Of a stretch of DNA of 53,265 nucleotides, positions 11,104 through 22,498 are shown in pieces. The position numbers and the translations under genes are program-made. Origin of the DNA: Fragilaria radians (Eukaryota > Bacillariophyta > Fragilariophyceae > Fragilariales > Fragilariaceae); NCBI GenBank assembly GCA_900642245.1, contig CAAAJI010000004.1:698388-751652 (forward strand), read 5' to 3'. Below the pieces are notes generated by a model. It had not been told where the DNA came from. It did no database searches and saw only the letters and a list, made by a program, of their open reading frames with translations. Each line of letters begins with the position of its first letter. Position 1 is the stretch's first letter.

Positions 11104-11440
11104 TTGAAATATTTCTCAGGCATGAATACTCGGAGCTACGTCATCATGGAAATGCTGCAAGTTACTTCTTAGTCAAGCAGTTTTTCCTGGGAGTAGAGTG
11201 TAATAATTCCAGGACAGGATTTGTAGGCCCGAAAAGAAGAGTGGAGGTAGAATCAACATATAAAGCAGAACCCATTGAGCTGATTCTAATTTCCTGTTGG
11301 CTTGAAACTGAGTATCATCTAAATATACTGCAGCTACAACCGGCAGAAAACTTTGCATTGGTTTACAAATCAGCTCATTTACCCCCATAAATATTCCAGC
11401 CAGACTTGGCTCATCCTAACGCTGTTCCAAAGCATTCTTA
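11104..11440 (-). pseudogene. 3' fragment of TMEM180-like transporter gene
   Basis: This is nearly identical to the 3' end of the transporter at 15732-17270, including DNA past its stop. It covers about the last 85 codons only. Relative to the full copy a CGA codon has become TGA at 11173-11175, cutting the C-terminal tail to ...LLPGKTA. Other substitutions occur, such as Asn for Ser in the LSWSYY motif. Homology ends near 11440, where unrelated DNA begins, so no 5' part survives. A broken duplicate rather than a functional gene. Confidence 0.85.
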
Positions 11441-11454
11441 CATTTCCTTCCATA

Positions 11455-11830
11455 CTTTTTCCTTCTGAAGGACTTGTAGCCATGTTTGCTTGCGATACAC
11501 AACACTAGGTACTTCATTGAAAGTAAACAGAATCAGCCATAAACTAGTTGATTAAATTGAATGGCATGATTAAGGAATAAAAGAAAAGACAAGCAGGCTA
11601 TTTCCTTTGCAACATTGCGTGAACTAAGTAGAGTATTTTCTAACTTTTAAATCAGGAGTCCTTTCTAGTGATGCATTAGCATTAGCACTGCGCTAGAAGA
11701 ATTATAATTTTCTAGGAGTTCTACTTGTAGAAGACTGTACTGTTAGATAAATAATTTTGGTCTATGAGATAACTAATTTCATCTTATTCCATTTCATTAA
11801 TCTGGTATATGTTGGAAATATCCCTTACTT
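11455..11830. repeat. Diverged direct repeat, right copy
   Basis: Partner of 10610-10920. It lies immediately after the truncated transporter fragment, so its junction marks the break in the gene. Confidence 0.6.
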
Positions 11831-12179
11831 TCATCCAACATTTTTTAGCTTATCCATTAGGGATATTGGACATTCAAGACTGAGTGAATCAAGTCAGCAT
11901 TAGCTCAAGTCTTTAAATTATTAATCACAACTTTCAATGGCAGCTTTTATTGAGCTCTTCGATTTCATCTGTGTAACCAAGTGATTAGAAGCCTTGCCAA
12001 CACATTTAAATGTATTTCCCTGCTTGTCTTATTTGTTCATTATTGTTTCTCAAGAATTAACTTCATTAAGTTAGGAAGATTTGTCTACCTTATCTATTTT
12101 ACACGGTATTCACATAAGTAAGTCAAGATTGCCGATTTAAAAACAATTAGAGTGGTTCCCTAATGCTTAAGAGTTGATG

Positions 12180-13010
12180 TTTGGCCGATTTGGATTGAGA
12201 CCTTTCCAGCAAAGGCTAAGAGATATGGATTTAAGGATTTATTGCTAGGAAAGGCTTCAATTCCTAATGCAGATGAAGATTTTAATGAAGCTTTGGATAT
12301 TGGAAAGAATATGTTGAAGTTGAATGAGATTGTTTATTGCCAAGAAAGAAGACATCCAGAGGGAATAAGAACTATTAAGAACAAAAGGATCTTCAAAGGC
12401 AAGCAAAACGGAAGTCTTAGAGCAAGGCTTTATGCTAATGGATACAGCCAAGTTCCAGGTATTAATTTCAACGAAAGATTTGCCCCTGTGATCGACGATG
12501 TAAGCTTTAGGCTTATATTCATGAGTAAACTTATTTGGGGACTTCAAGCTTCAATTATCGATGTCGAGACTGCTTTCCAAACATACGAACTTCTAGTGGT
12601 AATCTATAGGAACATTCCACAAGATATGGATGTTGATTCTCATCATTGCCTGCTGCTGAAGAAAACAATCTACGGTTTACTTCAAAGAGCAAGAGAATTT
12701 ATAAGAAATTAATCTTGTTGCTAAAGTCTAGAGGTTGAAAAGAATATGTGGGATCCGTGTTTGTTGTCCAATTGGAATGAAGAAGGAGTTCTTCTTATTG
12801 GGATCTATGTTGATGATTGACATGTTATTGAAAAAGAGAAGCAGATTTCCAGGCTGAGATAGAATGGCTTCAATTTGAAGATTGAAAATAGTCTTAAAGA
12901 CTATTTGAGTGTGTTGTCATCAAAAATAAGGACTTAAAACAGAAAATGATTCTGTAACCTCATTTAATCAACAATTTGTGTCAAAAATTTGATGTCAATA
13001 TTGCTGATGT
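12180..13010 (+). mobile_element. Ty1/copia pol fragment (reverse transcriptase), decayed
   Basis: An open stretch at 12242-12712 reads as copia-type RVT_2: K-ARLYANGYSQVPGI (the usual RLVA-GY-Q-G-D), FNERFAPV, WGLQASIIDVETAF (the usual D-TAFL) and LKKTIYGLLQ (the usual L-K-LYGLKQ). The catalytic region continues after a stop in other frames near 12750-12830, with DPCLLS, GVLLIGIYVDD (the YVDD box) then a stop, and further copia-like residues to about 13000. No LTRs, integrase or gag were found nearby. Several stops and frame changes make this an inactive remnant. Confidence 0.85.
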
Positions 13011-14178
13011 ACAGGAATTCAGCCTCTTTGCCTAGCTTTGATTCATTAGGGGTCTTGGAAGAGCCCTCTCTACACTAGTTCTATTTGATAACCTGTTTTT
13101 GTACAGTGAAGCGATGATGCTCAACTTGTTTCTTGCTTTCTTCACTCTACTCATTCATTTCTTCCTCTGTCGTGGGTATCGCAAGGTATTCCAACAAGTT
13201 ATCCTTAACTTTTTTAGCGAACACAATAATGCAATGAAAAGATAAAAATGGCTCTTTAATCCACACTTTCCTACAATGATATCGTATATGGAATATGTGG
13301 CACCGTCACTGCGAGTAAGAAAGTATGATATTTGACATGACTATTTTTATTTATTGATTTGGTATTTGCTGACTTTTACCTTCATCAACAACTTCCAATA
13401 AAAGAATGAGTATTGTGCTGTGAACTTACCCACGTTTGTCAGAGAATTCATTTAACAATTGGCTTAAGCAACATTATATAAATTTTAAATGGTTTCCAAT
13501 CATAGAAAATCAGGCGAAGATGCAATACAAAACGTTGAGAATAATGCAGCAAAGGATCTGTGCGGTCTGGATCTATCCGTGGACAGACACTACAAGAGAG
13601 GTTTTTTAGGCATATCTTGAAAAGCTTTCACAATTTCGAGTATACCAAGTATTGATAGATCAACACACAGCTGTGTAATTCAGTGATTAAATGAGTGTAA
13701 ACCGTATGTTGCATAAGTCAATATGTAGACAAAACACTTTATATACACATTAGGGATAATTTCAGGGTCATATAATGTGTTCTCTGTATTTAGGTCAACC
13801 ACCTTATATGCACTTTCACTAATACGTGATGACATGCACTTTAGGTTTATTTTCAGAGTCATATAATTTATCATCTACGGTATGTGTTGAATGAATTATT
13901 TCAGACTCATTACAGTAAACAATATCTCGCCATAATACCTTATTCTTTACATCATCCTATTCCCTCCTAAGCTCACCCAGACATCCCAAGCATGAAAATG
14001 CGACCTCGCACGAGGCATATAAATGTCATGCATAAGCGGGATTTCCCACGACTAAGCAAGCCTGCCTGCCTCAACTGGAATACCAACGCTTCGTGAAAAA
14101 TGACAGTCAATCCCACCAAAAAAGTGAAGAAGAAAAATCCTCGCGTCTCAAATGCCACTTTCGCATCAGTCAATTCAA
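13011..14178. other. Intergenic, no gene seen
   Basis: No conserved frame. A short internal duplication with TCAGGGTCATATAA or TCAGAGTCATATAA occurs near 13765 and 13853. The last 100 bp are homologous to the promoter of secreted copy 1. Confidence 0.45.
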
Positions 14179-14187
14179 TGTCATTGG
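14179..14187 (-). promoter_or_regulatory. Inverted CCAAT-type element of secreted copy 2
   Basis: TGTCATTGG lies 76 bp before the ATG at 14264. The surrounding sequence also resembles the copy 1 promoter. Confidence 0.4.
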
Positions 14188-14263
14188 TTGGTGGTTTTAT
14201 GAAACAAAATACAAACCATAAATTCATAATTTGATACAAGGAAAAAGGAAAAACAAAACAAAC

Positions 14264-14824
14264 ATGAATTTGATCGTTTTTGCTTGTTTCTTCTTGGCTA
14301 CTTCTCTCACCATTGCAAACCCAGAGACTCTTTTGGAGTCATCAATCGCTGGCACTGAGGACTTCTCTGCAACGATAACTACAGTGGGACGTCGTCGTAA
14401 CCAAGTAAGGACAGCAGCGCCAGTCCCTTCTCCAACTATCCCAACTTCAGTTCCAGTTCGATTTCCTGTGCCGGCAGGTTCCTGCAATATTTGTGACACT
14501 GGAAAGCCTGCAAATTTGACACTTCGTTACACAATCCCTTCCAAGTCCTCTAAAATTCAATCGTCATATGCATCGTGTATGAAGTCTAACTATCCATTCA
14601 ATACGACCGTGATTGCGGAAGGTCTTCCAGCCATTCCCGTGAAAGATGGGACAATCTTCACATTGAAGGACATTGTCATTGGGAACCGCGGTGTTTTCGA
14701 AATTACTGGATGGGGTTCTTGCCATATTGATACTTCTTGCTACATGCCTCTTGTGGTAGGCGACCAGATTGGGCCATTTCGAATTGTAGCAGGTAACCAT
14801 TGTAAACGCAAGAAGAGAAACTAA
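14264..14824 (+). CDS. Secreted six-cysteine protein, copy 2
   Basis: 186 residues, same layout as copy 1: signal peptide (1-18), acidic Ser-rich segment, RR site, Thr/Pro linker (VPSPTIPTS) and the six-Cys domain with all cysteines at matching positions. A second sequon (NTT) appears near residue 113, where copy 1 has KTS. The tail is KRKKRN. I chose ATG 14264 over an upstream in-frame TTG because only this start gives a proper signal peptide and matches the other copies. It is followed 0.9 kb later by the convergent transporter gene, the same arrangement as in module 1. Confidence 0.85.
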   Translation: MNLIVFACFFLATSLTIANPETLLESSIAGTEDFSATITTVGRRRNQVRTAAPVPSPTIPTSVPVRFPVPAGSCNICDTGKPANLTLRYTIPSKSSKIQSSYASCMKSNYPFNTTVIAEGLPAIPVKDGTIFTLKDIVIGNRGVFEITGWGSCHIDTSCYMPLVVGDQIGPFRIVAGNHCKRKKRN

Positions 14825-15731
14825 GTTGAAACGTTGAGGCATTGACGAAGAAGAAGGCTATTAATTCGATCGTTTCACAGGCCTAAAGCCACGCAATGAT
14901 AGCTGTCAAGGAAGAAACTATGTTGTAGTTTACTCAGCAGGGGAAACTGCAACTTTTATTACTTATTTGATTTTCTTGATCATGTTATGGTCTAAATTAG
15001 AAAATTCTAAATTATAAAGATTTTATTTTTTAAATGATGTATACTAACAGAAAAGTACAATTTTAGGGACACATGGGTGTTTAAGGATGAATTACTATTG
15101 TTTGAGGACGCACATTTGCAGTGAGACATGAATAAACTTGGGTGTCAAAAGTAGTATATATATTACCTCACTTCACGAAGAAAGCATGGATAATCGACAC
15201 CACATTTCGATGCTCCTCTTGACTGAGTCATTTAAGATGATATCGTAATCTTCATTACTAGGGAACCATTCATTTACAAAAGAAGAATTTTAAGCGAAAA
15301 AGCACCTTCAAGCATATCAGCGTGTAAAGAGAAGATGAACGGAACTTTGATTTGCTAATTACTTGATTCATAACCTCAGAATCATATTCTGATATGCAGT
15401 TCTATACTATTTGCGGGCAAACCAGCTATCTTAACTCACATATTGTCATCGTCCTCATAGAATAACTTCATTTTATATGAATGAATGTACTCCTTGTTTA
15501 AGCCGATGCACATACCAATAATGTCCTGCATTGAAAGAATATTTATACACTGATTGTAAATTTGAGACCAAAGCTTCATTGTTATTGCTGCTTACAACTA
15601 TCATGAGCCCTCATTAAAATGCTGTGAAATTGTATTTGCAATAAACTCGTGCGACTTCTTGATCGTGTCTAGAACGACTCCTTTTTTATGGACCGCTAAC
15701 TTTAGTTATCAAAGGGAGATTGAAATATTTC
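14825..15731. other. Intergenic spacer of module 2
   Basis: No gene. It shares blocks with 9285-10150 and so belongs to the segmental duplication. Confidence 0.5.
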
Positions 15732-17270
15732 TCAGGCATGAATACTCGGAGCTACATCATCATGGAAATGTTGCAAGTTACTTCTTAGTCGAGCAGTCTT
15801 TCCTGGGAGTAGTGTATAATAACTCCAGGACAGGATTTGTAGGCCCGAAAAGAAGAGTGGAGGTAGAATCAACATATAAAACAGAACCCATTGAGCTGAT
15901 TCTGATTTCCTCTCCGCTTGAAACTGAGTATCATCTAAATATACTGCAGCTACAACCGGCAGAAAACTTTGCATTGGTTTACAAATCAGCGCATTTACCC
16001 CCATAAATATTCCAGCCAGACTTGGCTCATCCCAACGTTGTTCCAAAGCATGCTTGTATTTCATTTCAAGAACCATATCCGACATGGCCAAATGGAATCC
16101 TGAAGAAAGAACTGCCCCAGTGGTAACAACATAAATGACCAAGAATGCCAACACAATGAAAGTGTTTTCAGGAGAACAAAACAAAACACAAACCAAGCTT
16201 AGAGCTAAATTAGACACAAAGAGATACATGTAAACACGATGGTATCCGATTTTTCGGATAGGTATATAGCAGACAATACCAACAAGTTGTGTCAAAGGGC
16301 GAAGTAGCGATAAGGCAATATCGCATACATCACGTGAAACTGAATTTCCGAGAATGAGTCGATCCATGAATGTTTTCAAGAAGGAAGTGCTAAATGAGTA
16401 TTGTGATTCCAGCAGTAGTTCCATACAAATCCATGCTCTGAAATTGCTGTGATTCCATAAATCTTGGCAAACTCGTTTTATTTGTAGTGATCGTTTAGGC
16501 TTGATTTCGAATTTGTGGAAATTTATGTCTATCGAGGATGTATCTGGTACTGCCGATACGTCCATAATCTGTTGTGCGGTAACAAACATCCCACAAACCA
16601 CAATGGCTAAAAGTAATAAGAATAGTTGTAGATGCTCCATATCATTGAATTCCAAAATTTCAAGAGAAATCCTAGCGACAATGAATTCGGCCACAAGAGT
16701 CGTAAATCTCCCGGACGCCAAAACGTTGACTCGATCGGAATCACTCAATTGATGGTTGTCCGTCACAACGGAACCGATAAGAATGGACATAAAGCTTGAC
16801 ATGGTATCATAAAGACTTATGGATATAACAAAATGTTTAAGACCACGAGACCATCGGAAGAAGGGTGCCAAGAAGGCAACTGTCAGGACACATCCTGTGC
16901 TACCAATAAAAGCAAATCGTGCCTGATGTTGTTGTGTCGCTCGAGTATCGACCCACCATGCAATGACAATATCATTCACCGTATTAATGACACAAAATAT
17001 AACATGACCACTAGCAAAGACAGGAAGTGGAAGTTCATAAACACGAAGGAACACATCTACATACAGTAAATCAAAGACGACAGCAAGGAGAGATGCCGCA
17101 ATTCCTGCTAAAGTCAATCCACGAAGGAATGCTTGCGAAAATACCACTTCTTCTTTCGTTTCCAGAGATGGACATCGTGACAAGACTATTGGTCTTCGTG
17201 AATGGAGTCNNNNNNNNNNNNNNNNNNNNCATGGGCATCTTTCGTGCCCATCGTTTCCTTCTATATGCAT
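15732..17270 (-). CDS. MFS-type transporter, TMEM180/MFSD13A-like; N-terminus interrupted by gap
   Basis: About 490 residues remain readable after the assembly gap. There are some 10-12 hydrophobic segments, for example LTLAGIAASLLAVVFDLLYV, LFLLLLAIVVCGMFVTAQQI and FIVLAFLVIYVVTTGAVL. Landmarks are NTVNDIVIAWWVD after the second helix, YDTMSSFMSILIGSV, a LSDSDRVNVLASG loop, and a C-terminal pair of helices ending in a basic tail. The N-D-motif and the S/D-R loop resemble TMEM180/MFSD13A and the related GPH/MFS_2 sugar-cation symporters. The substrate is unknown. The 20 N at 17210-17229 hides the true N-terminus: both MHIEGNDGHERCP and another frame run into the gap, so the start is unresolved. 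A broken 3' duplicate lies at 11104-11440. Confidence 0.7.
   Translation of the reverse strand: MHIEGNDGHERCPXXXXXXXXLHSRRPIVLSRCPSLETKEEVVFSQAFLRGLTLAGIAASLLAVVFDLLYVDVFLRVYELPLPVFASGHVIFCVINTVNDIVIAWWVDTRATQQHQARFAFIGSTGCVLTVAFLAPFFRWSRGLKHFVISISLYDTMSSFMSILIGSVVTDNHQLSDSDRVNVLASGRFTTLVAEFIVARISLEILEFNDMEHLQLFLLLLAIVVCGMFVTAQQIMDVSAVPDTSSIDINFHKFEIKPKRSLQIKRVCQDLWNHSNFRAWICMELLLESQYSFSTSFLKTFMDRLILGNSVSRDVCDIALSLLRPLTQLVGIVCYIPIRKIGYHRVYMYLFVSNLALSLVCVLFCSPENTFIVLAFLVIYVVTTGAVLSSGFHLAMSDMVLEMKYKHALEQRWDEPSLAGIFMGVNALICKPMQSFLPVVAAVYLDDTQFQAERKSESAQWVLFYMLILPPLFFSGLQILSWSYYTLLPGKTARLRSNLQHFHDDVAPSIHA
17210..17229. other. Assembly gap (20 N)
   Basis: Twenty consecutive N bases, probably a placeholder of arbitrary length. 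The gap lies inside the 5' part of the transporter gene. Confidence 0.99.
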
Positions 17271-17373
17271 TCGTGAGGATTCCTAGTGCAGTGCCGTACC
17301 TTGGTTTACATGTACCGTTACGACCCACAAAATCTGTTACAGTCAGACACAGATAAAGTTGTAAAAGTAGCAC

Positions 17374-18673
17374 ACTTCATTCTCAACCTATTTAACTCTT
17401 GAGATTGAACATCGGTTGCTTCCATTATTTTCAAATACTCAATTACAACACACCCTATGCAACAAAATCAAACCTTTACCATGTCCACAATATGCACTCA
17501 TGATGCACCAGACATAGTTGAGCTCGCATCCTATTGCTTGATCTCATTGATGCAATCACCAATTGTTAAGATCTTGCTATCCTCTATTTTCTAGTATCTA
17601 ATATACTGAGTGGGGCAATTATGGTTTCCAACTTTTTCTCAGAAGTCTGAATTGGCAAGTTATTGTCAAGTAAGTCTTCCGCATTTCACAACGGAAATTG
17701 ACGGCCTCACTCACTATAGTCAACTGAATTGCCCGCATCTGATTTTAATCCCTTACTACCATAATTTCCTGCTCCTACTGCTGCGCCTCCTCCTCATTGT
17801 CAAATGTCAATGAATTCTATTCTTTCATCACCTTCTCCCGTTCCTCATACGTTACATCAGGCTTCTTGATTGCAACCATGTATTATTTGGAAATTTTAAA
17901 AAATTCTAAGAAGGCCAAGAAAAAAGAAACCATAGATTAAAATTACCAAAACCACACCTAAATACTGAATCGGTGAACAAGGTATTTCACTCGTGAGTAT
18001 AAATATTCAGTTTTATTTTCATGAAATAAACATGTTTCTCACAAATGACATGAAATCACAACCTCCTAATGCAGAGCTATCCGTAAACATGTAATACATC
18101 CGTGTAGACATTGTACAAATAGCATCAATAGCAACTTGGATCTCATCACCAATCCAAGCAATTAAATGGAAAACTCAAAATTGCTGGAATCTGCTGTTTT
18201 TCTTTTATGTTGTGAAAATATAGCTTTCAAAACTATTTTTGTCGCTCACTTCTTTTTCATTACTCTCTTTGTTGGATTGCCATCCAAACTTAAAGAATGC
18301 CTATCTATTCAAAAAATTGGATGATCCTCAATGTAATGGCGGAACGTTTATAATATTGAATATCTAGGGTTTTCATCAAGAGAAGGATCAACAACACTAG
18401 GTCAGATATTTTACAACATTATCTGGAGTCTTTCGAGTAAACACTTTTGCTTACCGCATCATCCTTACAGAGCCATCTGCTAAAGGCCTCCATGTAGAAA
18501 AGAGTAAGCTGTAATATAATACGGTCACGGATTGTGTGTCTGCACACAAATTTATGATATCAGTCTTTTGTGAAGATTATTCTCAACAATTGACACGATT
18601 AAGTAGAAACTAAATCTTCTTCCTTTGTTAATTCCAAAGAAGTTCACAATTTTGACGCAGCAGAAACAAAAAA
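17374..18673. other. Intergenic, no gene seen
   Basis: AT-rich DNA with no recognisable protein. Unlike copies 1, 2, 4 and 5, the 130 bp before secreted copy 3 lack the TGTCATTGG element. Confidence 0.45.
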
Positions 18674-19234
18674 ATGAATTTGATCGTTTTTGTTTGTTTC
18701 TTCTTGGCTACTTCTCTCACCATTGCAAACCCAGAGCCTCTTTTGGAGTCATCAATCGATGGCACCGAGGACTTTTCTGCAAAGACAAATAAAGTGGGAC
18801 ATCGTCGTAACCAAGAAAGGACTCGACCACCAGTCCCTTCCCCAACTCCCCCAACTTCAGTTCCTGTTCGTTTTCCTGTCCCGGCTGGATCTTGCAATAT
18901 TTGTGACATTGGAAAACCAGCAAATTTGACACTTCGTTACACAATCCCTTCCAGGACCTCTAAAATTCAATCGTCATATGCATCTTGTATTCGGTCAAAC
19001 TATCCAGCCAAGACGACTGTGATTGCTGAAGGTCTTCCAGCCATTCCCGTACAAGATGGGACAATCTTTACATTGAAGGATATTGTCATTGGGAACCGCG
19101 GTGTCTTCGAAATTAGAGGGTGGGGCTCTTGTCATATTGATACTTCTTGCTACACGCCTCTTGTGGTAGGCGACCAGGTTGGGCCATTTCGAATTGTAGC
19201 CGGTAACCATTGTAGACGCAAGAGACAAAACTAA
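18674..19234 (+). CDS. Secreted six-cysteine protein, copy 3
   Basis: 186 residues with signal peptide 1-18 and the six conserved cysteines. The linker differs from other copies (ERTRPPVPSPTPPTS) and the tail is RRKRQN. A Thr-to-Ile change gives CNICDIGKP. The mature domain is otherwise almost the same as copies 1, 2 and 4. Its 3' flank (19235-19450) is closely similar to the flank of copy 4 in reverse, so copies 3 and 4 form a tail-to-tail inverted repeat about 2.6 kb apart. The proximal promoter is unlike the other copies, so expression may differ. Confidence 0.85.
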   Translation: MNLIVFVCFFLATSLTIANPEPLLESSIDGTEDFSAKTNKVGHRRNQERTRPPVPSPTPPTSVPVRFPVPAGSCNICDIGKPANLTLRYTIPSRTSKIQSSYASCIRSNYPAKTTVIAEGLPAIPVQDGTIFTLKDIVIGNRGVFEIRGWGSCHIDTSCYTPLVVGDQVGPFRIVAGNHCRRKRQN

Positions 19235-21864
19235 GGCATTAAATTCTATCATTTCACACTCCTAAAGTAGCATTAAGTTCGAACTATCAAGGATGAAACT
19301 TTGTTGTAGTTTACACAGCTGCAGAAACTGTAAATCTCTATTATTCCTTTGATTTCATTAAAGCGTCTTACAATCAAAATTACAAAGTTGTGAATTTTCC
19401 AGATACGTGACTATTAAAGTGGTACATAACTAGAGAAAAGTATTATCGGAATTAATACACCGTGTCGGTGCAACAGCACAGTTGCAATGATGTAAAAGGA
19501 ATCTCGGTTGTAACACATTTGTTGCAATTCCGCATTTCTAATTGCACTACAAAATAATATAGATCCAGCACATTAAAATGCATGATGAGGGAGGAGCATG
19601 AGGAACATATTCTTGACAGAATTTGTTCAACAAGATTTCTAGAAAAGGTTCTCCAACAAATTGATCATCTGAGATGCATCATCATGATTTTGATGACATA
19701 ACATAACAAAGATGCTGGAGAATCTTGAGAGGATATTTCACATCTCTCTTGATCCCATAGAAGGCTATTGGGCAATTGAGTTTGCTGTCGCTGCTGTGTT
19801 AAACAACTGCTTCAAGAATGGCTAAAACATTCTCATAAGTGACTATTGTATGTGCTTGGTAAAAATGTAGGCTTGACTTGCATGCAAACACAAAGTAGAT
19901 GATATCAAAGTTAAGCGGAAATAAGCTTGACTTAAGACACTTAAAATTAAGAGATTGTAGCCTATTGTTCAAGATTTAGTTAAAAATCTAACGATAATTT
20001 TGGTCTCATGATTTCCTTTCCAAGATCAGCAATTCATCACTTTGGGTCATGTTTCCTTGCTCTCATCTCTTGATTTTTCTTCGCATATCCGTCATAATCA
20101 GATGTTTCATGCTTGCTTAATATGTTTTTTATGTTCTTCTTTCTTTTTTTCACATCCATTTCCTACCGATGGAAAGTTAAAATGATCAAATTAATTTCTG
20201 ACCTATTGACAAATGTATCTACTAAACAAATAGATGTAAAAAGTGAGTTAAGCAAGTTCTTTTAACGTATGATTGTAAAATTCATATTTTTCATCATTCG
20301 ATAGGGGTTATACCAATCATACATGGCATGAATGCTTTATTTCACAAATTATGTCAATGAATGACTCCATTCTTCTACTTAGGTTCATTCTAGTGCACTA
20401 ATGTATTTTGCATACTAACAGGTCATTTCGTTCGTTTTTGTGAATTTTGTGTCGACTGCTGTATGATTTGGAAATTGGTTTGAATACTAAAATTGAAAAT
20501 ATGAAATAAGACTAGGATTGTCCTGGCACTAGACAAAGAGAACAAGGATTAGGTGATTTGGCACCTATTCCACTTTGGGTTTATTTGATCAAATCAGATA
20601 CAGGGATCAGATGTGACGCAATATGGTTAAATTTCCATCAGGATGAATGGAAAAAGACATAAAACCACACGGCTAATTTTGTTAGGTTCAATCAGAGCTG
20701 TTTAAGGGAACACTGTTTGTTTGATTGAGAAAATGCAAAAACAAAAAAAGTAATGGATGAAGAAATGAGGAGGAAAATATCACGAGATTAGAGCAAGCTC
20801 CAACAAGTCCTTTCCTGAGAAGTTTAGGTTAGAAACTGAAAAGAAAGAGGGAAAGGAAGAATGAAAAGAGAGAAAGCGAGAGAAAGAGAGAATGGGAGAA
20901 AGAGAATAAGAGAGAAAAAGAATAAGAGAGAAAAAGAATAAGAGAGAAAGAGAGTCAGAGAGGAAAAGTGGGTTACTAATATGTAAGTGTGACATTAACA
21001 GTAACATGAATGAAGAGTCAAATAAGATTTCTTTGTGCATGTTTACTAAAGCTTCAGTTTGTTAGGGCCTTCTCAAGGGATTTCAAGACTTGTTTCTCTT
21101 GGTAATGTGCACACTTTTTGGGAGATGAGTTGAATTAGGAAGCAGACAACTTTGCCTCTGGGCTGTTTCACCTTATCTTTTATCATTTTCTTCATTGATG
21201 TTTTACTCATAATCAACATTCATGGCAATTCAAGAGACAATCAAGTTAGCCTTACATGCAACTTTTTCTTTTCATTCAATGTCATCTTTGGGATTGACTT
21301 GTGAACCATATGAGGAACGAAAAAATAGGCTGCATGTTGCGCCATGACCCTCAAATACCGTAAATACTTGCAGCTTCATGTTAGAAGCGGATGTCCCTTT
21401 AAATATTCAATTTCGCTAAGGAATCTTCACGAGCAACAATTCTTGATGATTGCTTCAGCTTGGATTCCTTAATTTTTAACTAGAGCTTGCCAGGTCAAAG
21501 AAATTAAATGAGGGAATATCAAGCCTTCAAGACTTTGTCCTGTGTCATACTTTGCTCTTTTGAGTCCAGCTGACACCCAGGTCTACTTCTCCCTCGTTGC
21601 AAATGTGTTGTGGTAGCAGCAAACTATGTTAACTCAGGCAACTACACCTATTTGTCCCTTCCATTATACTTTTCAAATATCATCTAATAGTTATGTATCT
21701 AGAAAATTCACAACTTTAATTTAGACTGTAACACGCTTCATTGAGATCAAAGGAAAAATAAAGTTGTGTAAAACCACAACAAAGTTTCATCCTTGATAGT
21801 TCGAACTCAATGCTACTTTTCGAATTAAAAACCTTCTGCTTCATCGATAACTCTAGAAATACCT
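19235..21864. other. Spacer of the inverted repeat between copies 3 and 4
   Basis: No gene is supported. The outer ~200 bp on each side are homologous in inverted orientation; for example TAGTTCGAACT lies near 21796 in the copy 4 flank and AGTTCGAACTA near 19276. A polypurine repeat lies at 20820-20970. Confidence 0.5.
20820..20970. repeat. Polypurine (GA-rich) minisatellite
   Basis: The plus strand is almost all purine over about 150 bases, with 16-bp units AATAAGAGAGAAAAAG repeated about three times near 20904-20950. The minus-strand reading of Ser/Leu/Phe is a by-product, not a gene. Confidence 0.85.
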
Positions 21865-22425
21865 TTAGTTCTTCTTCTTACGCTTACAATGGTTACCTGC
21901 TACAATTCGAAATGGCCCAACCTGGTCGCCTACCACAAGAGGCGTGTAGCAAGAAGTATCAATGTGACAAGAACCCCATCCTTTAATTTCGAAGACACCG
22001 CGGTTCCCAATGACAATATCCTTCAATGTAAAGATCGTCCCATCTTGTACGGGAATGGCTGGAAGACCTTCAGCAATCACAGTCGTCTTGGCTGGATAGT
22101 TTGACCGAATACAAGATGCATATGACGATTGAATCTTAGAGGACTTGGAAGGGAGCGTGTAACGAAGTGTCAAATTTGCTGGTTTTCCAGTGTCACAAAT
22201 GTTGCAAGATCCAGCCGGGACAGGAAAACGAACAGGAACTGAAGTTGGAGGAGTTGGCGTAGGCACTGGTGCTCGCGTCGCTTTTTGGTTGCGACGGTGT
22301 CCTACTGTATTTGTCTTAGCAGAAAAGTCCTCGGTGCCATCGATTGATGACTCCAAAAGAGTTTCTGGGTTTGCAATGGTGAGAGTAGTCGCCAAAAGGA
22401 AGCAAACTAAAACGATCAAATTCAT
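21865..22425 (-). CDS. Secreted six-cysteine protein, copy 4
   Basis: 186 residues, signal peptide 1-18, six cysteines conserved, sequon NLT, basic tail KRKKKN. The linker is KATRAPVPTPTPPTS, another variant in the same position. First copy on the minus strand, tail-to-tail with copy 3. Its promoter carries CCAATGACA and, just next to it, an ACGTCA half-site. Confidence 0.85.
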   Translation of the reverse strand: MNLIVLVCFLLATTLTIANPETLLESSIDGTEDFSAKTNTVGHRRNQKATRAPVPTPTPPTSVPVRFPVPAGSCNICDTGKPANLTLRYTLPSKSSKIQSSYASCIRSNYPAKTTVIAEGLPAIPVQDGTIFTLKDIVIGNRGVFEIKGWGSCHIDTSCYTPLVVGDQVGPFRIVAGNHCKRKKKN

Positions 22426-22498
22426 TTTTGTGTTTCTGCTTTTACTCTTCCAATGTTATGAGATTAAGGGGAGTTGAGAAATGCGCAAACGTCACCCT

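Larger units (their letters stand above)
8550..11440. repeat. Segmental duplication, module 1 (partner about 14.1-16.07 kb)
   Basis: Promoter, secreted-protein gene, downstream spacer and the 3' end of a transporter gene recur in the same order at 14.1-16.07 kb. Shared non-coding landmarks include GCAAACCAGCTA (9932 and 15417), AGAATGACTTCATT versus AGAATAACTTCATT, and CATG-GCCCT (10116 and 15602). Module 1 carries about 0.9 kb extra between roughly 10.16 and 11.10 kb. Confidence 0.7.

Noticed and set aside
15659..16006. 115-residue plus-strand frame near the transporter end
   Set aside because: Complement of the conserved transporter C-terminus, equally present opposite the broken copy.
20780..21040. 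86-residue Ser/Leu/Phe-rich minus-strand frame
   Set aside because: It is the complement of the polypurine repeat; no signal of protein constraint.
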